Source: Algicola sp. (GTDB lineage Bacteria > Bacteroidota > Bacteroidia > Flavobacteriales > Flavobacteriaceae). Taken from it: a DNA stretch of 64,000 nucleotides. Location of the stretch: NCBI GenBank assembly GCA_018222915.1, contig JAAEZI010000016.1, positions 1 through 64,000 of the forward strand, written 5' to 3'. The first letter of the stretch is position 1, and every line of letters starts with the position of its first letter. A program made the position numbers and the translations under genes. Positions 34,328 to 44,425 of this stretch are shown here, in pieces. The notes below the pieces were generated by a model. The model made no database searches, was not told where the DNA came from, and worked only from the letters and a program-made list of their open reading frames with translations.

Positions 34328-37300
34328 TTACTTAATAATGACTTTTACAGATTTCTGTTGAGCTTTATCAGAAATTTTCACGACATACACACCTGCATTT
34401 ACATTTGATATATCTATTTGATTGTTTAAGGTATTCGAATCCAATGCCACACTCATGATTACGCGACCTTGTACATCATAGATCTCAGCAACAGAAGCAC
34501 TGTTTAAACGTCCTTTGACAAACAATGCCTTTGGCGATTTAGTGGTGTAAATTTGAATACTACTGAAGTCTTCATCTGGTGTAGACAGGGCATCTTCAGA
34601 TACTCGAAGGAAAAAGCGTCCTGTGCCAGATAAATCTGTTGTTGGTGTGAATACATAGTCTGACGTATTGAGTAAAGTCATGGTGTTGGTAAGCGTATCT
34701 TCTAAATACACAGAAACTGACTCCGGAATATTCGCTTCCAAAATACTAATCGTAAGTTGCTCACCTTGGTTAGCATCCACTCCTAAAGGAAATACCGTGT
34801 TGTTAAGTCCAGAGTATGCCACAGATTGAGCTGCTAGATTGAGTCCTTCATTAGCTTCAACTAAATGCGAATACAATGCAAAATCAGGAATTGTATTTCC
34901 GAACAAAGCTGAGTCATATCCAGGATCCATACCTAAGCTAGCATTATCATTAAAATAGATATCTGTCTTAGAGGTAGCGGTATCAGTTGTCATTTGTAAT
35001 TTTAAATGCGCGAGGTTGTCAAGATCGGACACTCTTCCAACAATAAAATCATCATTCGTACCAATAGTTCGCATACTAGGCTCAAAGGCAATCGTTCCAC
35101 CTCCTGTGATAGAAGACACAAAGAAACCTTGTCCAGGTGCAATTTTAGCTGTTGGATTAGCATCTGCATACGCTTGATTCCATACAACAAATCCGTCTAA
35201 CACATCACCATCGTATCCATAGACTCCAAAATTAGCAGGATTAAATGCGCTCGAATTCGCTGCAAGAAAATCTGTTAATAAGATATAGGAAGGATAAGGA
35301 TTGCCAATGAGATTAAACGTGTTACTTGACCCAACCGAAATAGGAACAAATTGGGTGGTAGTGGCTACATCTCCTAAGAACTCAAAAGTTGAACCTGTTG
35401 CTTCAGTAGACGCACTTCTATAACCTATTCCTGCTTGAATAACTGATGCGTCATCTGCTGCCGTATAATTGATGTATTCATTCGTGTTATTGTCAAATGG
35501 ACCAAATAAGAAAGAAGGTACACCGTCAATAGTTCCAGAAGGTAAATCAGGATTAGCCGTTCTGAATGCCAAAAATGTTTGATCAGGACTAGTAACAGGT
35601 GCCGAAATTAAATCATTCGATCCAGTAGTAGATCCTGTTGGAGCTATTTGGTTGACGTGTCTGTTATAGATTACTTCTCCTTGTGCATTACCTCCAGTAA
35701 TTAAACTAGAATAAGAGGTAGAAACAGAGTTCAATTCTAAGGTCCCGAAGTTTACCAAACCAGAAACAGAAGTAATAGATTGTCCTGCACTTACGGTTGC
35801 GGTTGCTGCATCACTGATGTATAAGTTGTTGACTTCAATATCGGTTCCTACGATGTAAGTACCATCTAGAACATAGGCGTTTTCAGTGCCTGTGGTATCA
35901 GATGGCGGATTAGGTGACCATCCGTTATCCACATATAAAAGACCATCAAACACACTGATAAGTTTAAAATTATCAAATCCTGAGAAGCCAGTACTACCGT
36001 TGTCTCTAATACTCACTTCTAATGCTATTGTAGAAAGGGCATCTGGGATGTCAATAGTTACTGTGCCTTGATCTGTATCAATGGCTCCGCCACCATCTAC
36101 AAGAAATACGTAAGGTTGCGGTACACCATCATAGATGAGTCGATATTTGGCGTCGTCCACATCATTTCCATAACCGTCAACGTCCCAATCAAAAGAAAGT
36201 TTGACGTTTTCAAAATTGCTAACATCGATGGGATCAAGTGCTAGCGTTGCAAAATCCGAAGTACCATTCTCGCCTTCGTCATTTAAATCATTTTCACCAA
36301 AAATATTATTTGAGAACGACGGATTATCTATAGGTGCTGCATCAGCGATATCTATAATCCCATAGTAGCCATCAACGGCCCAACCATTATCAAATAAGGC
36401 AACATCGTTAGTGTAAGTCCACTCAGGAGTTGCACCGTCAAAGTTTTGTTGAGCAATAGTGATGATTGGTCCATCCACATCAAAAGGATTACTTATGGCT
36501 GGACTTAAACCACCACCAAAAGCTAAAATGGTGGTAACGGTTTCTTTTTCTGTAAAAACAATGGTATTAAGTATGGCTGTGCCATTTAACATTGTGTAAT
36601 CAATAATTCCTGGTTCCATAGAGCCACTAGATACAACAGATACTGTCCCATTGTAATCCAAATCTTGGTTACTATTGGCGTCTACTGCATATACTACTGG
36701 AGACGGTGTCATTATTTCAAATTGAAACGTGTCAACAGGTTCTTGATTGAATATCAAGGCGTCTGCAATGACTTCAATTCTGTTATCATCAGCCACAATA
36801 GGTGTTTGTGCACCACCTGCATCAAAAGCAAGAAATACTGATCCAGTCGATCCATCTGCCGTCGCAGATGCTATGGTGAGTTGAATTTGATCATTATCTG
36901 TAACTGCCGTTTTAAAGGTGGCATAAATATCAAATGTTTTTGAACTGTCATCTGCAGCGGTTATTCCAGAAATATCCATAAATGACGTCATTTCTGAAAC
37001 GGTTGTTACTTCAGAAACATTCGTCGTGCCATCAAAAATAGCTAAAGCTGCAATATTTGAGCTGTTAGCGACAGTAAACTCAAGGTCTGATAAAGTCGTA
37101 CCAAGCGCATCTGGATCTGTTAAATCGTCTCCGCCATCTTGAACTGAGAATTCACCAATTTTAATGGCATTCGTCGTAGTTAAACCAGAAGTTGCACTGT
37201 AAGATAAGTAGTCAATATTGTCCGTTGGATCAAATGCCGTTGCCACAATGTTAGACTCGGTGCTATTAGGTGTGACAGCATTAATGGTACCACTCATTCT

Positions 37301-37876
37301 GATACCAGGCAATGCCACGCCGTATGCAGACCAACTTGGTTCTTGACGTACCCTTAACCAACTCCCATTGGTGAGTGCTCCCCAAGCATAAAGTCTAAAT
37401 GTAATAGTACCTGCAGTTCCAGAATTAATACTTAACCCAGTAAGATTCGTGATCTGAGGTGTTGAAGGCGGTAAAGTTTGCGTACCGCCAACTGGAATTC
37501 CAGCTGTTGCAAAATTATCTAAGCTGTAAAACAATTGCCAGTTTGCAGGCCCTTCAGAATTCCGTCTTAACCTAATATCTATGGATTGTATTTCGATATC
37601 GTTGGTTGCACTCGCTGTAGTAGACCACTGCATGTAGTCGTTTCCAGAAATAGCTTCTGCTAATGAGGTCCCAACCCAACTGTTGGAAGTGAAATCTGTT
37701 CCTGCTCTTAGAACGACACCTGATCCTCTTGTAATTCCTACAGAAGAAATAGAAGGATCATTTCCTGTTGCGGTCGGTCCGACAATATTGGCTCTATCAA
37801 TAGTGACTATTGGGCCTTGGGCAAAACTGAATATAACGAAAAGCGTCGCTAAAACTGTTAAGTAGATGTTTTTCAT
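34328..37876 (-). CDS. Large secreted protein with T9SS type A C-terminal sorting domain
   Basis: A 1182-aa extracellular or surface protein. It begins with a Sec signal (MKNIYLTVLATLFVIFSFAQ). The N-terminal part (about residues 25-205) looks like a beta-sandwich of a kind common in flavobacterial secreted proteins, and the whole chain is rich in Asp, Thr, Ser and Gly, with many beta-strand stretches and no catalytic motif that I recognise. The last 80 residues form a T9SS type A sorting domain, with IYDVQGRVIMS, INAGVYVVKI-like spacing (VNAGVYVVKISD) and a basic end KSVKVIIK. The sorting tail directs export by the gliding/secretion machine. Adhesin or binding role is possible; function unknown. 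Confidence 0.88.
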   Translation of the reverse strand: MKNIYLTVLATLFVIFSFAQGPIVTIDRANIVGPTATGNDPSISSVGITRGSGVVLRAGTDFTSNSWVGTSLAEAISGNDYMQWSTTASATNDIEIQSIDIRLRRNSEGPANWQLFYSLDNFATAGIPVGGTQTLPPSTPQITNLTGLSINSGTAGTITFRLYAWGALTNGSWLRVRQEPSWSAYGVALPGIRMSGTINAVTPNSTESNIVATAFDPTDNIDYLSYSATSGLTTTNAIKIGEFSVQDGGDDLTDPDALGTTLSDLEFTVANSSNIAALAIFDGTTNVSEVTTVSEMTSFMDISGITAADDSSKTFDIYATFKTAVTDNDQIQLTIASATADGSTGSVFLAFDAGGAQTPIVADDNRIEVIADALIFNQEPVDTFQFEIMTPSPVVYAVDANSNQDLDYNGTVSVVSSGSMEPGIIDYTMLNGTAILNTIVFTEKETVTTILAFGGGLSPAISNPFDVDGPIITIAQQNFDGATPEWTYTNDVALFDNGWAVDGYYGIIDIADAAPIDNPSFSNNIFGENDLNDEGENGTSDFATLALDPIDVSNFENVKLSFDWDVDGYGNDVDDAKYRLIYDGVPQPYVFLVDGGGAIDTDQGTVTIDIPDALSTIALEVSIRDNGSTGFSGFDNFKLISVFDGLLYVDNGWSPNPPSDTTGTENAYVLDGTYIVGTDIEVNNLYISDAATATVSAGQSITSVSGLVNFGTLELNSVSTSYSSLITGGNAQGEVIYNRHVNQIAPTGSTTGSNDLISAPVTSPDQTFLAFRTANPDLPSGTIDGVPSFLFGPFDNNTNEYINYTAADDASVIQAGIGYRSASTEATGSTFEFLGDVATTTQFVPISVGSSNTFNLIGNPYPSYILLTDFLAANSSAFNPANFGVYGYDGDVLDGFVVWNQAYADANPTAKIAPGQGFFVSSITGGGTIAFEPSMRTIGTNDDFIVGRVSDLDNLAHLKLQMTTDTATSKTDIYFNDNASLGMDPGYDSALFGNTIPDFALYSHLVEANEGLNLAAQSVAYSGLNNTVFPLGVDANQGEQLTISILEANIPESVSVYLEDTLTNTMTLLNTSDYVFTPTTDLSGTGRFFLRVSEDALSTPDEDFSSIQIYTTKSPKALFVKGRLNSASVAEIYDVQGRVIMSVALDSNTLNNQIDISNVNAGVYVVKISDKAQQKSVKVIIK

Positions 37877-37949
37877 AGCAAAATATTATTATTTTTCTGT
37901 TTTTATTTGCTTTTTGATACAAACAAAAACGTAAATTCTTATGGGATGT

Positions 37950-37957
37950 CAAATATA
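37950..37957 (-). promoter_or_regulatory. Putative -7 promoter element of the T9SS cargo gene
   Basis: Reads TATATTTG on the minus strand, an exact TAnnTTTG match, about 74 bp before the start codon. No TTG is present at the normal distance upstream. Confidence 0.4.
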
Positions 37958-38104
37958 CTAAAAGATATTAGGATTAGTGTAAATTGACTAAAATTTAAAG
38001 ACTTAAGTCTATAAGATGTAATAATTTTCTTACCAAAACTATGGAAGTCCTTTATTGAGTTACAAATAATCTAATTATCATTAGAGGACATCTTTTATTT
38101 GGAA

Positions 38105-38112
38105 TATATTTG
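38105..38112 (+). promoter_or_regulatory. Putative -7 promoter element at the head of the exopolysaccharide locus
   Basis: TATATTTG matches TAnnTTTG exactly, 39 bp before the GTG start of the flippase gene. A TTG at the expected upstream distance is missing, so the -33 half is not supported. Confidence 0.45.
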
Positions 38113-38150
38113 ACGACTTAAACTAGTTTTACCCCAAAATATATCACTTA

Positions 38151-39593
38151 GTGTCTGAAAAATCGTTAAAAAAACAAGTTGTTAGTGGCTTAGCATGGAG
38201 AGGAAGTGCTGATATTGCTCAGCAGATCTTACAGATTGTTTTTACCATCATTTTGGCGCGACTTTTAACGAGAGGAGATTTTGGTTTGGTGGCTATGGCT
38301 CTTATAGTCAATCGCTTTGTGAAAGCCTTAACGAGTATAGGTTTTGGAGCCGCCATCATTCAGAGTCAAGAAATCACCAAAGGACAAATTTCTGCGATAT
38401 TTTACATACAGTTAGCACTGAATATTCTATTGACAACCATTGTTTATTTTTGCTCTGGTTTAGCGGCTGCATTTTTTGAAGAGCCTGGATTGGAACCTGT
38501 GATTCAAGCATTGGGATTTGTTATTGTATTGCAAACATTTCAGTTTCCTAATATTCTTTTGCGTAAGCGCATGGACTTTAAAGGGTTTTCAATAGCCGAG
38601 ATTACGTCAATGGTACTTTCAAATATTATTGCAATTATCATGGCACTTTATGGTTTTGGCGTTTGGTCCTTAGTTTGGAGATTAATCATCCAAAGAATTC
38701 TTTTTGGCGCTCTATCTTTTTATTTCGGCAAGTGGTTGCCTACGAAACCAGAATTTAAAGGGATCAAACCATTTTTTAATTTTGGAATAAATATGTTGGG
38801 TGCTCACATCGTGTATTTCTTTGCAGAAAACATGATTGGTTTACTCACTGGCCGATTTTTAGGTAAAGAAATCATGGGATTATTTAATATAGCCTACAAT
38901 TTGGCTATTGTACCTGCGACTAAAATACAGTCTGTACTCACAAATGTCCTAACACCAGGATTTTCGAAATTGCAATATCATGTTGAAAAATTTAGGACTA
39001 ATTATACTAAAGCACTTAACCTAACCTCATTACTCTTTATTCCTTTTATGGTCATGCTGATGGCGATCAGTAAAAACTTGATTCCCACATTTTATGGTGA
39101 TAAATGGCAAGAAGCAGGTAATTATTTATTGATTTTGGCCGTAGTCGGTTTATTAAGAGGCTTATCTCATATATTGAGGAGTGCGATCATTGCTAAAGGA
39201 AAGTCACGTGTCATATTCATCTCTACCATAGTTGAAGTTGTAGGGTCATTGCCTATCATGTATCTTTTAATGCAAGACTATGGCATTTATGGATTAATAC
39301 TAGGATATTTAATAGGAGCTATGTTTGGTTGGATATATACTTCTGTGCATTATAATAAGATATTGGAACAAAGAAATGCAGCTTTATCAGCCATAAAAGA
39401 GGCTATATTTATAGCAATAGTCATATTCGTCCCTGTTTATGGTATCAATTATTTAGGCGTGAATGCGTCTTTAGGTTTGGTAATTCAATTGATCTTAGGG
39501 TCCGTTATTTTTGTGGTGACATTGAGACAATTGAAACGAGACCTTTTTGAGCAATTACTTTTGAAATTAAAAATTAAGAAAGTAAATAACTAA
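38151..39593 (+). CDS. Wzx-like polysaccharide repeat-unit flippase (MOP superfamily)
   Basis: A 480-aa polytopic membrane protein of the WzxC/TuaB-type polysaccharide transporter family. About 12-14 hydrophobic segments are visible. N-terminal landmarks are SGLAWRGSADIAQQ and IILARLLTRGDFGLVAMA, typical for the group. It should flip lipid-linked repeat units to the periplasmic face of the inner membrane. The start is GTG 38151, with no ATG nearby. It opens the plus-strand exopolysaccharide locus, which also holds a Wzy-like polymerase and Wza/Wzc-like export proteins, so a Wzx/Wzy-dependent route is likely. Confidence 0.9.
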   Translation: MSEKSLKKQVVSGLAWRGSADIAQQILQIVFTIILARLLTRGDFGLVAMALIVNRFVKALTSIGFGAAIIQSQEITKGQISAIFYIQLALNILLTTIVYFCSGLAAAFFEEPGLEPVIQALGFVIVLQTFQFPNILLRKRMDFKGFSIAEITSMVLSNIIAIIMALYGFGVWSLVWRLIIQRILFGALSFYFGKWLPTKPEFKGIKPFFNFGINMLGAHIVYFFAENMIGLLTGRFLGKEIMGLFNIAYNLAIVPATKIQSVLTNVLTPGFSKLQYHVEKFRTNYTKALNLTSLLFIPFMVMLMAISKNLIPTFYGDKWQEAGNYLLILAVVGLLRGLSHILRSAIIAKGKSRVIFISTIVEVVGSLPIMYLLMQDYGIYGLILGYLIGAMFGWIYTSVHYNKILEQRNAALSAIKEAIFIAIVIFVPVYGINYLGVNASLGLVIQLILGSVIFVVTLRQLKRDLFEQLLLKLKIKKVNN

Positions 39594-39607
39594 TTATTGA
39601 AGTTTTT

Positions 39608-40594
39608 ATGTATCAGGTAACCCTTCTGGATAAGACATCGAAAGACCAAGTAGACCAATGTTTGGACTTGTTGTTAACAAGTTTTCAGGGAGATTTGGAT
39701 TATTTTAAATGGAAGCATGATTTAGAGGGTCAATATCATTTGGAAGAGTATACGTTTTGTATTTTTCAGGATCAATTATGTATTGCTACCACGCAAGTGA
39801 TTGTGCATCAAATGTTCGTTTCGGGTCATACACATCGATTTGGACTTCTTTGTGATGGTGCTACGCATAAAGATTATAGAAGGTTAGGATTATTTGAAAA
39901 ACTGCTCAGTCACATCAACCAATTCAGTCAACAACATAATATCGATTTCGTCTATAGTACTGGTAATAAAAAATCAAGAAAAGCACTTTTTAAATTAGGC
40001 TTTGAAGACTTTTTTACAACACTGAAAGCTTCCAAACGTATCAGATATAATCATCCGCTTTTAATATTATATAATCTGACAAAATTAGCGATCGTAGGTT
40101 TATCGTTGCCAAAAACGCATGCTGTCAAACCTATTACTTTAGATGATTATGCCAACTTCTACGCACAGCATAAAGGGGACATTGAGATATCATTCGATAA
40201 AAATAGCGACTATTTGAAATGGCGGTTGGATGAAACTACAGGAACTTATCATGTGTATGGTATTTTTAACGATGCCGATATGGTTAGCGGTGTTGTCGTT
40301 TTAAAAATCACGGATAATCGTTTATATATTATGGATTTATTAGCATCCAATTCTAAGGATATTGATAGCTTGTTAACGTATGTAGACGCCGTAGCAATTA
40401 ATCACAAAGCCATTCATAAAATAAATGCCTCACACAATAATTTTGCAGCCTATAAAAACCAATTAATCTCGCACAAATATGACATGTCGCATCAAGATAA
40501 TAGTGCATTAATTTATATTACAAATCCAGATTTTAAATTGTCTAATTTGTACCTTGAGAACATGCATTACATGAGAATTGATAAAAATGAATAA
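39608..40594 (+). CDS. GNAT-family N-acetyltransferase
   Basis: A 328-aa protein whose N-terminal half has the acetyl-CoA-binding core of GNAT enzymes: LLCDGATHKDYRRLGLFEKLLSH (about residues 80-102, with the R/Q-x-x-G-x-G/A-like turn) followed by YSTGNKKSRKALFKLGFEDF. The C-terminal half may be a second, degenerate GNAT domain. In this setting it probably acetylates an amino sugar or a peptide side group of the polysaccharide, but the acceptor is unknown. It lies 14 bp after the flippase and its stop overlaps the deacetylase start by 8 bp. Confidence 0.8.
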   Translation: MYQVTLLDKTSKDQVDQCLDLLLTSFQGDLDYFKWKHDLEGQYHLEEYTFCIFQDQLCIATTQVIVHQMFVSGHTHRFGLLCDGATHKDYRRLGLFEKLLSHINQFSQQHNIDFVYSTGNKKSRKALFKLGFEDFFTTLKASKRIRYNHPLLILYNLTKLAIVGLSLPKTHAVKPITLDDYANFYAQHKGDIEISFDKNSDYLKWRLDETTGTYHVYGIFNDADMVSGVVVLKITDNRLYIMDLLASNSKDIDSLLTYVDAVAINHKAIHKINASHNNFAAYKNQLISHKYDMSHQDNSALIYITNPDFKLSNLYLENMHYMRIDKNE

Positions 40595-41597
40595 AAAAAA
40601 ACCAAATATATATTTAGCAGTCACCATAGATACCGAGTGTGATAAAGGGAAAAAATGGAAGTTAAAACAGCCTTTAACCTTTAAAAATATTTATAATGGT
40701 GTGGTGCACAGTCTGCAACCAATTTTTGATAAACATCATGTTAAGGCGACTTATTTATTAAGTCCTGAAATTATGAGGGATGAAAAATCCGTAGACGTTT
40801 TTAAAAGTTTTGGAGATTCTGTTGAATTGGGAACACACCTTCATGCGGAGTTAATTGAGCCTCAAGCTAATTTTGAGTGTACCAACACAAGTCATTTTCA
40901 AAATGATTTTTCTCCAGAAGTAGAAAAAGCCAAATTGGAAAATTTGACCACTTTATTTAAAGACACCTTTGGATATCAACCCTTATCCTTTAGAGCAGGT
41001 CGATTTGGAATTAGTGCAGATACACTAAGTTTTCTTCAAGAGTTAGGTTATACGGTCGATAGTTCCGTGACACCTGATATGAAATGGACGAACCAAGTTA
41101 GTGGTAATGTTGCCAATTTTTTTGGTACGCCTTATCAACCATATTATCCGTCAAAAACTGATTTCCGAAGGAAAGGAGATATGGAAATATTACAAGTTCC
41201 CGTCACTGTTATGAACCATAAGTTGTCCAACTTACCTTTGTGGCTTAAAAGAGGCATAAAATTAAATAAGTCCTATGAGCATGTTGTTTTTAATTATGCC
41301 ACTAATTTTTCTAAACCGCAATGGTTACGACCTACCTACTCTGATGTAGAGACCATGATGGATCTTACACATCGATATTTAAAAGTGACTAACGACAATG
41401 ACCTATTTTTATGCATCATGTTTCATAGTAACGAGTTTGAAATTGATATGAGCCCCTACAGTCTTGTCCAATCGCAAATTGATAAAATCATTGATAGGTT
41501 AGACAGTTACCTCGATTGGCTTATTAAAACTTATCATGTGGAAGGTATCGGACTTTCTGAATTCAAGGATGTATTCGATAAGAAACAATTAAATTAA
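40587..41597 (+). CDS. Polysaccharide deacetylase-like protein (WalW type)
   Basis: A 336-aa cytoplasmic NodB-fold protein. The metal site is suggested by VTIDTECDKGKKW near the N-terminus and ELGTHLHAELI (His-x-His). The block SFRAGRFGIS is common to this branch, and a late LCIMFHSNEFEIDMSP holds another His. The start is ATG 40587; an in-frame TTG 9 bp upstream is less likely. Members in exopolysaccharide loci are thought to deacetylate sugar precursors. The gene overlaps the GNAT gene by 8 bp, so acetylation and deacetylation functions are coupled. Confidence 0.8.
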   Translation: MNKKKPNIYLAVTIDTECDKGKKWKLKQPLTFKNIYNGVVHSLQPIFDKHHVKATYLLSPEIMRDEKSVDVFKSFGDSVELGTHLHAELIEPQANFECTNTSHFQNDFSPEVEKAKLENLTTLFKDTFGYQPLSFRAGRFGISADTLSFLQELGYTVDSSVTPDMKWTNQVSGNVANFFGTPYQPYYPSKTDFRRKGDMEILQVPVTVMNHKLSNLPLWLKRGIKLNKSYEHVVFNYATNFSKPQWLRPTYSDVETMMDLTHRYLKVTNDNDLFLCIMFHSNEFEIDMSPYSLVQSQIDKIIDRLDSYLDWLIKTYHVEGIGLSEFKDVFDKKQLN

Positions 41598-41604
41598 GTT
41601 GAAG

Positions 41605-42525
41605 ATGCAAAGAAGAGACATTATTCATATTGGATACTTCAAAACAGGAACAACTTGGTTTCAACAAGTGTTCTTTCCAAAAGTGACGAACACGGTTTTT
41701 AGTAATCAAGCCAACGCATCTTTAGATGATAACCTGATTATAACAAGACCTTACGACTTCTCTGCTGAAAAGACCTCGAGGGATGTACATGAGCTGTTTT
41801 CTGAACAACATAAGGACACACTAGTGTTGTCAAGAGAACGTTTATCAGGACATCCATTTACTGGTGGTTATGATGCGAAAGTCATTGCCGACAGACTCAA
41901 AGAAACGTTCCCAAGTGCTACCATTGTCATTTTTATAAGAGAACAAAGACAGGCGATTGTTTCAACTTATAAAGAATATGTGAAAAGAGGTGGAACGGCA
42001 CCTTTTGAAAAATGGATTTTCACTCATGAGAGAACAATTCCAAGTTTTCAATTAGATTACTTTAATTATCACAAGCAAATCAATTACTATATCAAGTTAT
42101 TTGGTAAATCTCATGTGAAAGTTTATGCTTATGAAGATTTTAAGGACAATGCTAAACAGTTTTTAAAACAGTTTGCTGAAGATTTGGCGCTAGAGGTAGA
42201 TCTTTCAGCATTTGATTTTAATAAAAAAGTCAATAAAGGCTTTTCAACCAAATCGCTAAATCTTATTAGATGGTCTAATCAGTTTTCAAAAAACAAAAAC
42301 TTAAACCCTTATCCGGCAATTAAAATTCCTTTTTTAAGATTTCTTATTGAAAAGCTCTGTAAAACTTTAGATGGCATGTTTTATAATCAAAGAAATACTA
42401 GTTTTTTAAAACCAAAGACCTTGGCTAGAATCAATCATTTATTTGGTCCAAGTAATCATGAGCTCAATCAATTGCTTGATCTAGATTTGGAAAGTAAAGG
42501 GTATAACTGCAATAACAATAATTAA
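41605..42525 (+). CDS. Sulfotransferase (PAPS-dependent), first of two
   Basis: A 306-aa sulfotransferase-fold protein. The PAPS phosphate-binding loop is at the N-terminus in IGYFKTGTTWFQQ, the second PAPS block is around LVLSRERLSGHP and TIVIFIREQRQAIVSTYKEYVKRGG, and a KxYAYEDFKDN segment follows. It should transfer sulfate from PAPS to a sugar of the polysaccharide. No PAPS synthesis gene is in the window. The ATG 41605 is chosen over an in-frame TTG 6 bp upstream. It lies 7 bp after the deacetylase gene. Confidence 0.85.
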   Translation: MQRRDIIHIGYFKTGTTWFQQVFFPKVTNTVFSNQANASLDDNLIITRPYDFSAEKTSRDVHELFSEQHKDTLVLSRERLSGHPFTGGYDAKVIADRLKETFPSATIVIFIREQRQAIVSTYKEYVKRGGTAPFEKWIFTHERTIPSFQLDYFNYHKQINYYIKLFGKSHVKVYAYEDFKDNAKQFLKQFAEDLALEVDLSAFDFNKKVNKGFSTKSLNLIRWSNQFSKNKNLNPYPAIKIPFLRFLIEKLCKTLDGMFYNQRNTSFLKPKTLARINHLFGPSNHELNQLLDLDLESKGYNCNNNN

Positions 42526-42537
42526 GATTTACGAAAG

Positions 42538-43689
42538 ATGCTAAATGTTGGTTTTATTACAAATAATCACTACCCTAGAATGGGAGGTATGGAATATTGC
42601 ACCCATTTTTTGGCCAAACATTTAAATGAGATGGATGCTATTCAAGCTTCCGTGGCTTGTGGTACATTAAGAGGTGTGCCTCCAGATTTCGAATACCCAT
42701 ATCCTTGCTATCGCGCAAAGAGCTTCTCTTTTTTAACGCCATGGTTAGCTCAGAAGAACCGAGAACAATTGGTAAAGAAGGAAAAGATTCAAGTATTTCA
42801 CGGCCAAATGTTACATGGTGGTGGTTATGATGCCATGCGTTTAAGTCAGCAATTTGACTTGCCATTTGTAGCACAATCCCATGGGGCAGACGTTCAAACT
42901 GTATCGGAAATAATCTATGGAGCTCTCAACGACAGTGCCAAGAAGCATCAAATAAAAGAGGTGTTGAAAAATGCGGATAGGCTTATTGCTGTGAGTAGTT
43001 TAAACAAACAACATATGGTAGATCTTGGTGCGCAACCAGATCGCATTGACGTCGTATTCAATGGGATTGCAATCAAAGAGATGAACGCGATTCCGTTTCA
43101 TGACCTCAGACCTCAATTGGGTTTGAAACCCGAAGATTTTGTCCTCATTTCTGTAGGTCGGAATAAGCCAATAAAACGCATGGAAATGCTATTTGAAGCT
43201 TTAAAAAAATTAAAAGATTATACATCGATTAAATGTATGTGTGTGGGACCAAAACAGCATCTTGAAACTTTAGCACAAAAATATGGTGTCACTGATAAGG
43301 TGGTTTTAGTAGGTTCCATTCCTGAGAATCATGATTTTAATGATGAACCGCCTTACCCAGATTTGATTAATGCTTACAGGTCAGCCAATGTATTTGTGTC
43401 CTGTTCATACGTTGAAGCTTTTAGCTGTGCAACAGCAGATGCTTTAGCCTGTGGAATTCCTGTTATTATTGGTAAATGCCATGGTGTTAAAGATGTTGTC
43501 AAAGATGGAGAAACAGGCTTGGTCATGCAGAAGGAGTCTGCAGATGAGCTCGCACAACTCATTTTACAACTCTATGAGGATAGGAGCGCACTAAAATCTA
43601 ATGAAGAACAAATTAAACATTCAATAGCTCATTTGTCATGGGAGCATATTTCCAAACAAATGGCTCATATATACAAAGCTCTAAAATAG
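42538..43689 (+). CDS. GT-B glycosyltransferase (GT4 type)
   Basis: A 383-aa GT4-like enzyme. The N-terminal acceptor domain has the GGMEYCTHFLAKHL block after a first beta-strand; the donor domain begins at ISVGRNKPIKRMEML and contains the E(x7)E-type donor site in SYVEAFSCATADALACGIPVI. It should add one sugar to the lipid-linked repeat unit at the inner face of the cytoplasmic membrane. Donor and linkage cannot be read. It starts 12 bp after the sulfotransferase gene. Confidence 0.88.
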   Translation: MLNVGFITNNHYPRMGGMEYCTHFLAKHLNEMDAIQASVACGTLRGVPPDFEYPYPCYRAKSFSFLTPWLAQKNREQLVKKEKIQVFHGQMLHGGGYDAMRLSQQFDLPFVAQSHGADVQTVSEIIYGALNDSAKKHQIKEVLKNADRLIAVSSLNKQHMVDLGAQPDRIDVVFNGIAIKEMNAIPFHDLRPQLGLKPEDFVLISVGRNKPIKRMEMLFEALKKLKDYTSIKCMCVGPKQHLETLAQKYGVTDKVVLVGSIPENHDFNDEPPYPDLINAYRSANVFVSCSYVEAFSCATADALACGIPVIIGKCHGVKDVVKDGETGLVMQKESADELAQLILQLYEDRSALKSNEEQIKHSIAHLSWEHISKQMAHIYKALK

Positions 43690-43690
43690 G

Positions 43691-44425
43691 ATGAAACGAC
43701 TTTTTAATGTATTAAAAGAAATCTATGTCTGGTATTTCCCTAAAAAAGAAGCCAAGGTCTTCTGTATAGGGATGCATAAAACAGGAACCACGTCTCTGGC
43801 GAAAGCTATGTCTATTTTAGGTTTTAAAGTGGTGGATTACCCTTCGGTGCGTTTAATTGGATCACGATTCATGTGGTTTAGAGGAACACAACTGGATGAT
43901 TACAATTGTTTTACCGATGCGACAGTCATACCATTATATAAGCGTTTAGATAAAAAGTTTCCCAAGGCTAAATTTATTCTCACAACGAGAGATTTGGATT
44001 CATGGTTAGAGAGTTGTTCTAAATGGCCTAATTTCAACAGAGACAATGTTGTTGGTAAGCGAAAAATATATAGAGAACGCGTCCTTGGAGCTAAAACGTA
44101 TCAAAGAGAAATTTTCCAAAAGACCTATGAGGCACATCATAAGGACGTTTACGAATATTTTAAAAACAGACCTGACGATTTGTTAGTTTTAGATATTTCT
44201 AGTGAGAATAAATGGCAACATATTTGTGATTTTCTAAAGGTCTCACAACCAAACATGTCGTATCCACATTCCAATGATGGCGCTGCAAAAATCAAGATAA
44301 AAACCATTATTCATGAGCTGAATTTACCTTCGGAAAAAGTATCGGAAGTGCATCAACACTTTATTGATAAGACCGAAGTCACTAAAGACGATGTGATTAA
44401 CTATTTAAAAGTTTCCGAAGAATGA
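43691..44425 (+). CDS. Sulfotransferase family protein, second of two
   Basis: A 244-aa protein with the PAPS loop in GMHKTGTTSLAKAMSILGFK (about residues 28-47) and the second nucleotide block FILTTRDLDSWLESCSKW. It is shorter than and only distantly similar to the other sulfotransferase in this locus, closer to the sulfotransfer_4-like branch. The N-terminal KEIYVWYFPKKE is aromatic but not a full membrane span. It sits 1 bp after one glycosyltransferase and overlaps the next by 4 bp, so it belongs to the same transcript. A second sulfate position is the simplest reading. Confidence 0.82.
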   Translation: MKRLFNVLKEIYVWYFPKKEAKVFCIGMHKTGTTSLAKAMSILGFKVVDYPSVRLIGSRFMWFRGTQLDDYNCFTDATVIPLYKRLDKKFPKAKFILTTRDLDSWLESCSKWPNFNRDNVVGKRKIYRERVLGAKTYQREIFQKTYEAHHKDVYEYFKNRPDDLLVLDISSENKWQHICDFLKVSQPNMSYPHSNDGAAKIKIKTIIHELNLPSEKVSEVHQHFIDKTEVTKDDVINYLKVSEE

